Assembly (NCBI GenBank): GCA_019119595.1
Contig: DWWS01000069.1
Span: forward strand, 84,325 to 148,324
DNA from: Candidatus Eisenbergiella merdavium
GTDB taxonomy: Bacteria; Bacillota; Clostridia; Lachnospirales; Lachnospiraceae
DNA: 64,000 bases
Reading direction: 5' to 3'
Positions 58,485-64,000 of this stretch are shown piece by piece. The translations under genes were made by a program, and so were the position numbers. Each line of letters begins with the position of its first letter. Within the stretch, counting starts at the first letter, position 1. The notes beneath the pieces were generated by a model. It did no database searches and was not told the origin of the DNA. It saw only the letters and a list, made by a program, of their open reading frames with translations.

Positions 58485-58584
58485 CGCAAAAGCCTGACGG
58501 CAGCTCTTCTTTATGAAGCTGGGTTCGGATCCATTCCGGCCAACAGCGCGGATTTATCATGTAAATGACAGAAAGGACAGCACT

Positions 58585-59802
58585 TTGCAGACATTGAACA
58601 CACCCTATTTTCATATTCAGGAAACGGATCTGGACAAGGATGTTTCCATTTTAAAGCAGGCCCTGACGGAAAACTGGGGAAACTGGATCGTGGGCTATTC
58701 CGTCAAGACCAATTCCCTTCCCTGGCTTCTGTGCTATATGAAGGAGCAGGGCTTCTATGCGGAGATCGTCTCCGACACCGAATACCGGCTGGCGAAGCGG
58801 CTCGGCTTTCCGGACGATCACATGATCTACAACGGACCGATCAAGGACAGGCAGATCTTTGCCGATATCCTGCTCGCGGGAGGTCTGGTGAACCTGGATT
58901 CCAGCGAGGAGCCGGAATGGCTTTCAGAGCTTTCCGCCCGTTTCCCTGACAACACCTTTTCCGTGGGCCTGCGGGTCAACTGCGACATCGCCGCCCTCTG
59001 TCCCGAGGAGGTGCTGGTGGAGGAGGAAGGGGGCCGCTTCGGCTACTGCTATGAAAACGGCGCGCTGGCCGAAGTCATTCAGAGCCTGCGCCGCCTTCCC
59101 AATGTGAAGCTTTCCGGCCTGCACCTGCATTCCTCCACCCAGTCCCGCACGGTGAACGTATACGCCGCCCTGGCCCGCATGGCGGTGAAGCTCGCGCAGG
59201 AATATGATCTGAAGCTTTCCTATGTGGATATGGGAGGCGGTTATTTCGGAGGCCGAGACGACAGGCCCGATTACAGGGACTACTTCCCCGCCATCTGCCG
59301 GGAGCTTCGCGCCGCCTTCGATCCAAGGGAAACCGTCCTGATCGCGGAGCCGGGCGTGAGCCTGATCTCCCGCGCCACCACCTTCGCCACCACTGTGCTG
59401 GACATCAAGCCTATCCGGAATCACGTTTTTCTGGTAACGGACGGAAGCAGGACCAACCTGAACCCCCTGGTCACCAGGCACGTGTACCCTCACCATATCG
59501 AGTATGCGGACGCGCCGGAAAACCGTCCCGTGACAAAAAGCCAGTGGGTGACCGGCTTCACCTGCATGGAGTATGACCGCCTGTTTGAGATCAAGGACGG
59601 CCCTGCCCTGAAAAAAGGCGACCGGATCATCTACGATACCGCCGGGGGCTACACCATGTGCTTAAATCCCCTGTTCATCCACTATTTTCCGCCCGTCTGG
59701 GTGACGAAGCGGGACGAAAAGCTCTTTCAGGCCAGAGAACAGTGGGATGTGGAGGAATTTCTCCAGAAAAACTACGTGGAAGGAGATACGCTTCATGAAT
59801 AA
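58585..59802 (+). CDS. Fold-III PLP decarboxylase (diaminopimelate/ornithine decarboxylase-like)
   Basis: 405-aa protein of the LysA/ODC superfamily. The proposed start is TTG at 58585 with GAAAGGA seven bases upstream; an ATG at 58513 has no ribosome site. GYSVKTNSLPWLL carries the PLP lysine, HLHSSTQS the His that stacks on the ring, YVDMGGGYFGG and AEPGVSLISRA the phosphate and substrate sites, CMEYDRLF the Cys from the second subunit, and YDTAGGYTM the last loop. Real DapDC has Cys-Glu-Ser-x-Asp; here Cys-Met-Glu-Tyr-Asp, so the substrate is probably not diaminopimelate. It lies between PseF- and PseI-like genes and its stop overlaps the latter by eight bases. Role in the sugar is unknown. 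Confidence 0.85.
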   Translation: MQTLNTPYFHIQETDLDKDVSILKQALTENWGNWIVGYSVKTNSLPWLLCYMKEQGFYAEIVSDTEYRLAKRLGFPDDHMIYNGPIKDRQIFADILLAGGLVNLDSSEEPEWLSELSARFPDNTFSVGLRVNCDIAALCPEEVLVEEEGGRFGYCYENGALAEVIQSLRRLPNVKLSGLHLHSSTQSRTVNVYAALARMAVKLAQEYDLKLSYVDMGGGYFGGRDDRPDYRDYFPAICRELRAAFDPRETVLIAEPGVSLISRATTFATTVLDIKPIRNHVFLVTDGSRTNLNPLVTRHVYPHHIEYADAPENRPVTKSQWVTGFTCMEYDRLFEIKDGPALKKGDRIIYDTAGGYTMCLNPLFIHYFPPVWVTKRDEKLFQAREQWDVEEFLQKNYVEGDTLHE

Positions 59803-60877
59803 ACAGTTTACCATCGGCTCCCGCACCGTGGGCGAAAACAGCCCTGTTTTCATCGTCGCGGAAATGTCCGCCAACCACCTGCAGGACTATAACCGGGCCC
59901 TGGAGATCATCCACGCCGCGAAGGAGGCGGGGGCGGACGCCGTCAAGCTCCAGACCTATACCGCGGACACCATCACCCTGGACTGCGACACTCCCGATTT
60001 TCAGATCAACGAAGGCACCGTCTGGGACGGAACCACGCTCCATAAGCTGTACGAGGAAGCCTATACCCCCTGGGACTGGCAGCCGAAGCTGATGGAGGAA
60101 GCGAAGCGCCTTGGACTGGAATGCTTTTCCTCCCCCTTTGACGCAACGGCGGTGGATTTCATGGCTTCCATGGACATGCCTGCCTATAAGGTGGCCTCCT
60201 ACGAGATCACCGACCTTCCCCTCATCCGCCGGATCGCCCGCCTGCATAAGCCCGTGATTTTCGCCACCGGCGTGGCCTGGCTCGCGGACATCGAACGGGC
60301 CCTTGCGGTCTGCCGGGAGGAAGGAAACGAGGACGTGCTTCTGATGAAATGTGTCTCCGCCTACCCCACCCCCTATGAGGACATCCATCTGAACATGATG
60401 CCTACGCTCGGCCGCACCTTCGGCTGTCTCACCGGCCTTTCCGATCATTCCATGGGACATGCGGTAGCAACCGCCGCCGCCGCGCTCGGCGCCCGTATGA
60501 TCGAAAAGCACCTCACCCTCCGCCGCGCCGACGGAGGCCCGGACGGCTCCTTCTCCATGGAGCCGGAGGAATTTGCCGAAATGGTCAGAAACATCCGTGC
60601 GGTGGAAAAGGCCTTGGGCGATACCGATTATCACCTCACCCCCGTGCAGGTGGTGGAGCACGGTGACTGCCGCTCCCTTTTCGCGGCAAGGGATATCGCC
60701 GCGGGAGAAGCCTTCACGCCGGAAAATGTGTGCTCCGTCAGACCGGGAAACGGCCTGCACACCATGTACTATGAGGAAATCCTTGGGAAAAGGGCGGCCT
60801 GTGAGATCAGAAAGGGAACGCCGATGGGGTGGGATTTGATTGGGAAGCAGGTGTCTGATCGAGGAGCAGACACCTGA
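59795..60877 (+). CDS. Nonulosonic acid synthase (PseI/NeuB-like)
   Basis: 360-aa TIM-barrel enzyme with a C-terminal SAF (antifreeze-like) domain that condenses a six-carbon amino sugar with phosphoenolpyruvate. SPVFIVAEMSANHLQDYNRALEII, AGADAVKLQTY, LECFSSPFDATAVDFM, YKVASYEITDLPLI, GLSDHSMGHAVATAA and EKHLTLRRADGGPDGSFSMEPEEF are the PseI/NeuB motifs; the PFDATAVD form favours PseI. The SAF domain (about 285-350) ends GWDLIGK. The ATG at 59795 has AGGAG and lies within the preceding stop region (ATGAATAA), so translation is coupled. The last residues come from an inverted repeat. Confidence 0.92.
   Translation: MNKQFTIGSRTVGENSPVFIVAEMSANHLQDYNRALEIIHAAKEAGADAVKLQTYTADTITLDCDTPDFQINEGTVWDGTTLHKLYEEAYTPWDWQPKLMEEAKRLGLECFSSPFDATAVDFMASMDMPAYKVASYEITDLPLIRRIARLHKPVIFATGVAWLADIERALAVCREEGNEDVLLMKCVSAYPTPYEDIHLNMMPTLGRTFGCLTGLSDHSMGHAVATAAAALGARMIEKHLTLRRADGGPDGSFSMEPEEFAEMVRNIRAVEKALGDTDYHLTPVQVVEHGDCRSLFAARDIAAGEAFTPENVCSVRPGNGLHTMYYEEILGKRAACEIRKGTPMGWDLIGKQVSDRGADT
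60848..60876. repeat. Perfect 10-bp inverted repeat over the end of the synthase gene
   Basis: CAGGTGTCTG (60848-60857), nine-base loop, CAGACACCTG (60867-60876). The stop TGA uses its last bases. No T run follows, so it is a weak terminator at best. Confidence 0.8.
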
Positions 60878-60919
60878 CCTGGAAGGTACCCCTGATGCGT
60901 TGTTTGACAGAAATACGTT

Positions 60920-60953
60920 GCCGGACGACGGCTTTTCTTTTCCGTCGCCCGGC
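60920..60953. terminator. Hairpin between convergent operons
   Basis: GCCGG-CGACGG (60920-60931) pairs with CCGTCG-CCGGC (60942-60953) with single bulges around a T-rich loop. It lies 43 bases after the synthase stop and 12 bases beyond the convergent lipoprotein stop. There is no good T tail on either side, yet position and stem length suggest a shared terminator. Confidence 0.5.
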
Positions 60954-60964
60954 AGATCTGCGGA

Positions 60965-61729
60965 CTATTTTACATATTGCTCCAGTTCCTGTGCCTCTGC
61001 TTCTACCAGCCTTTCAACGTTACCGTTTTTATCCCGGATAACCTTAAGATCGATCCCATTGTTTACGCCATTGTTGCAGTAGGTATTGTGGTCTGCATCG
61101 TAGAGAATGTGGATAACTCTTCCATCGTATATCCAGTTTTCAGAAGCCTTGTCATAGGATACGCCGAATGCGGTGTAGGCGTCCAGACTATCATCACGCC
61201 AGTCCGGATCTCCCAGCTCAAAGCTGCCGCTTTCTCCCGCAATGCCGGCCGCGTCAAATTCTGCTTCTATTTCCGCCTGTTTTTCCGTTCTGGCCCTGAA
61301 ATCGGCGTCCGAGGACTGCTCCAGTCCGATCAGAGCGCCTTTTGTATCTCTGACCGGTTCCACATCGACTGTGCCCTCATCAAAGAAGAACGCGTTTGTA
61401 TGCTCCGCGCTTACCTGATCCTTGAAGCAGCGCACCATCTGACCCTGATAAAAGAAACGGTCCTTCTCCTCATCGTAGGTCATGCCATAGGGTTCATAAA
61501 CGGAATACTGCTCTGCGATCTCAGCCCTGCGGATTTCTTCGGCCCTTGCCTGCTCCTCCGCTAATATCACTTCATCACTCTCAACGGCTTCTGCCGCGGA
61601 GCCGGAAATATCCGCCGACGTCCTGTCAGGCTCCTGTGCCGCCGCAGTGCGAACTGCGCAGCCGCTTAATGCCCCCGATATACAAAGCGCCATGGCGAGT
61701 ACAAAAATTTTAAGCTTGCGTTTCTTCAT
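60965..61729 (-). CDS. Lipoprotein of unknown function
   Basis: 254-aa secreted lipoprotein. MKKRKLKIFVLAMALCISGALSGC is a lipoprotein signal with lipobox LSGC (Cys24). The mature part starts with a Ser/Ala/Glu-rich linker, a helical stretch (AEEQARAEEIRRAEIAEQY) and two copies of a short domain: Tyr-Gly-Met-Thr-Tyr-Asp...Phe-Tyr-Gln-Gly-Gln and FGVSYDKASENWIYDGR, each a Tyr-Asp-x6-Trp/Phe-x-Tyr strand pair followed by a basic strand. This looks like a duplicated beta module. No known family. The ATG at 61729 has AAAGGAG nine bases upstream. It is downstream of the two-component system but separated from it by a strong terminator. Confidence 0.8.
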   Translation of the reverse strand: MKKRKLKIFVLAMALCISGALSGCAVRTAAAQEPDRTSADISGSAAEAVESDEVILAEEQARAEEIRRAEIAEQYSVYEPYGMTYDEEKDRFFYQGQMVRCFKDQVSAEHTNAFFFDEGTVDVEPVRDTKGALIGLEQSSDADFRARTEKQAEIEAEFDAAGIAGESGSFELGDPDWRDDSLDAYTAFGVSYDKASENWIYDGRVIHILYDADHNTYCNNGVNNGIDLKVIRDKNGNVERLVEAEAQELEQYVK

Positions 61730-61818
61730 ATTGAAACATCTCCTTTCTGTTGATACTCTTATCTTATCAAAGCTTTTTGGGATACCCTTGTGGCAAATAT
61801 GTTTTTTATATGTAGCGA

Positions 61819-61852
61819 TAAAAAACATGGGGCGGTGATGAATCCGCCCCAT
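61819..61852 (-). terminator. Intrinsic terminator of the two-component operon
   Basis: Minus strand: ATGGGGCGG (61844-61852), loop of eight, CCGCCCCAT (61827-61835), then GTTTTTTATC. A textbook GC-rich stem plus T run five bases after the sensor-kinase stop. Confidence 0.88.
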
Positions 61853-61856
61853 ACTC

Positions 61857-63275
61857 TCAAAATCGAATTGTAAATAAAACGCCTCTTTTCGTGTTTTCTA
61901 TCCGGTATTGTGCCTGATGCTGTTCCAGAATGGTTTTGACAATGTATAATCCCAAACCGCTGCCGCCGGTTTTCTTATTGCGGGAATGCTCCACCCGGTA
62001 AAAGGCGTCAAACAGCTTCGGAAGCTCCGAATCGGGAATATGCACACCCGTGTTTTCCAACAGAAACCAAACCATTCCCTTTTCCGAAAAGGCCGTCATA
62101 TAAATGGCGCTGTCTTCCGGCGAATAGGCGATCGCATTGGAGATCAAATTATTGACCGCCTTTTGTATCAGCGCCTTATCACCCACCACATACAGATCCG
62201 GAGAAATACTCTCATTCCAGTCCATGCCTTTTTGAATGATCAAATCTTCAAACAGCCCATATTCCTGTTTCAGCATATCGGAAAATGAGATCTTATCCTT
62301 TTTCAGCTCGACCTTTGAGGACTTCATGCGGGAAACCGTCAAAATTTCCTGCACCATATTTTCCATTGTATTGATGATCTCCAAAGAGCGCGCCAGATAT
62401 TTATCCCGATCCTGATAATCGCCAACCTTTAAAATCATGCCCTCGGTTTGTCCCTTTATGATCGTAACGGGCGTTTTCAGCTCATGAGAAACCGCGGAAA
62501 AGAAATCCAGCTGCGCCTGCTCCAACGCTCGTTCACGCTCAATGTCTGCCTGCAATTTTTCGTTGGCGCTTTTCAGCTCCGTCATAGAATCGGACAGCCT
62601 TTGTGACATTTCGTTCAGGCTGCGCGCCAATATTCCGAGTTCATCCGTTCTGTTCTCTCTGCATTTCCAGTCAAAGCTTAATTCCGCCATTCTCTTTGAC
62701 ACCGCGCTGATGCGAAGAACGGGCCCGGTCACATACCGGGAATAGAGAACAGAAGCCAGTACGGCCGCCAGCAGAATCACAGGGAACAGGATCAGGAAAA
62801 TTTCCTCTAACGTATCTTTCAGCAGATCCACTTCCTGCGCGCTGCCCGCTACTGTCAACGTAAAGGGCTCTGCCGAATCTGCAAATGTGAAGATATAACT
62901 GTGTGTTGCCCGATATGCCGCCGGGTCGTCGCTCTCAACCGCAACTCCGCTTGTGACAAAAACAGGAAACGCGGAGCCTGCCTGTGACGGAAGTTCAACC
63001 TCATGATCGGAGGAATCGAACAACTGAACCAGCACACCGCTTTGATTCAATATAAATTCGTCAAAAAATTTTCCGCTTTCCAGCGGAGCGACACGTTCAA
63101 CCTCTGCAAGAAGTGCATTTACCGCGCTGTCTAAATTTGCATCAAGGGTGGTGCTATAGGTTTCAGGTACAAGCCATGAGATCACACCGCAGGCTGCCAC
63201 ACAGCACAGGCCGGTCAATAAAAATGTAATGAGAAATATTTTCGCAAATAAACTACCTTTCACTTTCTTTATCAA
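61857..63275 (-). CDS. Sensor histidine kinase
   Basis: 472-aa membrane kinase. The proposed start is TTG at 63275, with GGGGAGTGGG eight bases upstream and a 23-base overlap with the regulator gene. A first membrane helix (about 10-32), an outside sensor domain (about 33-165), a second helix (about 168-192), HAMP-like linker, then the H box FFSAVSHELKTPVTI (phosphorylated His), N box NNLISNAIAYSPED, F box DAFYRVEHSRN and G box GGSGLGLYIVKTIL. It resembles the sensor kinases of cell-envelope stress systems (VanS/PhoR-type). The N-terminal sensor has no recognised ligand domain. Its partner is encoded immediately upstream. Confidence 0.93.
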   Translation of the reverse strand: MIKKVKGSLFAKIFLITFLLTGLCCVAACGVISWLVPETYSTTLDANLDSAVNALLAEVERVAPLESGKFFDEFILNQSGVLVQLFDSSDHEVELPSQAGSAFPVFVTSGVAVESDDPAAYRATHSYIFTFADSAEPFTLTVAGSAQEVDLLKDTLEEIFLILFPVILLAAVLASVLYSRYVTGPVLRISAVSKRMAELSFDWKCRENRTDELGILARSLNEMSQRLSDSMTELKSANEKLQADIERERALEQAQLDFFSAVSHELKTPVTIIKGQTEGMILKVGDYQDRDKYLARSLEIINTMENMVQEILTVSRMKSSKVELKKDKISFSDMLKQEYGLFEDLIIQKGMDWNESISPDLYVVGDKALIQKAVNNLISNAIAYSPEDSAIYMTAFSEKGMVWFLLENTGVHIPDSELPKLFDAFYRVEHSRNKKTGGSGLGLYIVKTILEQHQAQYRIENTKRGVLFTIRF

Positions 63276-63930
63276 TTTTATATCCCACTCCCCTGATCGT
63301 CTGAATAAATTCGATACCAAGTTTCTTTCTCAGATTTTTAATGTGTGTATCTACAACACGCTCGTCGCCGTAAAAATCATATCTCCAAAGGCGTTCCAGC
63401 AGATTTTGACGGGTCAGAACACGTCCCTGATTCAACAGCAGCTCCCGCAGGACTTCAAATTCCCGCTGTGTCAGCTCATGAGACTCACCGTTGACCGAAG
63501 CGGAATAGCTGTCCAGATCCAGGATCAGGTTTTGATAGGATATCGTTTGATGCTCCTGATCCGGGACCATCGTACTCCGCCGAAGAACCGCGGCAATCTT
63601 ACGGACTAATACAGGCATGGAAAACGGCTTTGTGATATAATCATCCACTTGCAGATCCAGTCCTCTGATCTGTTCTTCCTCTCCGCCCAGAGCCGTGAGC
63701 ATGATGATGGGAACCTGCGACCGTTTACGGATCAGCTCACAAACGGTAAAGCCGTCTATTTTAGGCAGCATTATGTCCAACAGGATCAGATCAAAATGAG
63801 CGGAAGAAAATAAAGAAACGGCCTCCATTCCATCACCCGCAATCGCAGTTTCATAACCTGCCTCCCGCAGAAAATTCCTCAAAAGATTTTGAATATCCGA
63901 ATCATCCTCAACAATTAAAATTCGTTTCAT
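63253..63930 (-). CDS. OmpR/PhoB-family response regulator
   Basis: 225-aa regulator from the ATG at 63930, the usual family start (MKRILIVEDDSDIQ). A longer form from the ATG at 63975 adds 15 residues; neither has a clear Shine-Dalgarno site, so the start is open. The receiver domain has the acidic pair EDD, the phosphorylation Asp in LILLDIMLP, Thr in MLTALG and Lys in YITKPF. The winged-helix domain (about 125-225) has LTQREFEVLRELLLNQGRVLTR and DTHIKNLRKKLG. It is transcribed with the kinase (23-base overlap). Targets are unknown; nearby lipoprotein and glycan genes are candidates. Confidence 0.92.
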   Translation of the reverse strand: MKRILIVEDDSDIQNLLRNFLREAGYETAIAGDGMEAVSLFSSAHFDLILLDIMLPKIDGFTVCELIRKRSQVPIIMLTALGGEEEQIRGLDLQVDDYITKPFSMPVLVRKIAAVLRRSTMVPDQEHQTISYQNLILDLDSYSASVNGESHELTQREFEVLRELLLNQGRVLTRQNLLERLWRYDFYGDERVVDTHIKNLRKKLGIEFIQTIRGVGYKIDKESER

Positions 63931-63975
63931 AGGAACGTCGAGTAGACTTTGTCTCGACTTTTCACTTCCTTTCAT

Positions 63976-64000
63976 TTATATATATATTTTTTTTTTTTTT
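63976..64000. repeat. A/T-only run at the right edge
   Basis: TATATA followed by a T homopolymer to the last base. Read on the minus strand it would be an A run and a TATATATATAA directly before the longer regulator start. It may hold a -10 region, or mark a contig end. Confidence 0.5.

Noticed and set aside
63985..64000. Poly-T as transcription terminator
   Set aside because: There is no stem before it, and no plus-strand gene ends here; it may be a contig edge.

Overview
The window reads as chromosomal DNA of a G+C-rich Gram-positive anaerobe, most likely a Clostridia/Lachnospiraceae-type gut bacterium. The basis is AGGAGG-type ribosome sites, TTG starts, HxlR/nitroreductase and ABC-class ATPase genes, and a glycan locus rich in families common in that group (DUF5672, DUF6020-like, DUF6311-like, GtrII, ABC flippases of PglK type). 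The genus cannot be fixed from the sequence. No tRNA, rRNA, CRISPR array or transposase was found.

Layout. (1) 43-15951, minus strand: a glycan cluster of glycosyltransferases (GT2, GT17, GT11, GT4), two asparagine-synthetase-like amidotransferases, an ABC flippase, an SGNH-type acyl-transfer protein and a deacetylase. A promoter lies at 16043-16071. (2) 16097-24119: an accessory block, visibly A/T-richer over 16097-20000. It carries a three-gene putative defence cassette, an orphan ABC-class ATPase, a nitroreductase/HxlR divergent pair and an unknown gene. (3) 24221-56284, minus strand: a second, about 32-kb glycan cluster read from a strong promoter at 56341-56369. It encodes UDP-GalNAcA-type synthesis (28570, 29713), a PglF/PglE/PglC-like initiating module (33219-37399), an O-antigen ligase/polymerase-like protein, several polytopic GT-C-like proteins, GtrB- and GtrII-like proteins, a WecE aminotransferase with a GNAT acetyltransferase, a second ABC flippase and a GT52 (sialyltransferase-like) protein. 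(4) 56565-60877, plus strand: a divergent nonulosonic-acid operon (PseG-, PseF- and PseI-like) that also carries a fold-III PLP decarboxylase. (5) 60965-63975, minus strand: a lipoprotein and a two-component system. The window ends in a poly-T run.

How the genes work together. Cytoplasmic enzymes make UDP-uronic, 4-amino-4,6-dideoxy and CMP-nonulosonic sugars. A PglC-like transferase primes the lipid carrier and GT2/GT4/GT11/GT17/GT52 enzymes extend it. PglK-like ABC proteins flip the product, and ligase, GT-C and acyl-transfer proteins finish it outside. Two AsnB-like proteins probably amidate uronic acids. Formyl-, acetyl- and ATP-grasp enzymes are candidates for capping amino sugars.

Most notable: at 16097-19940 a DNA C5-methyltransferase-like domain whose catalytic PCQ motif reads PYS (Cys to Tyr) is fused to a DUF262 (GmrS/ParB-like) domain. 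It is followed by a RecF/OLD-like ATPase and a zinc-finger HNH nuclease with overlapping or 3-base junctions. This looks like an uncharacterised anti-phage system that reads DNA with a dead methyltransferase. Other points of interest are a GT11-like/GT4 fusion with a broken fucosyltransferase motif, a decarboxylase in a nonulosonate operon, a leader element repeated before at least five genes, and several short tandem repeats inside and beside glycan genes.
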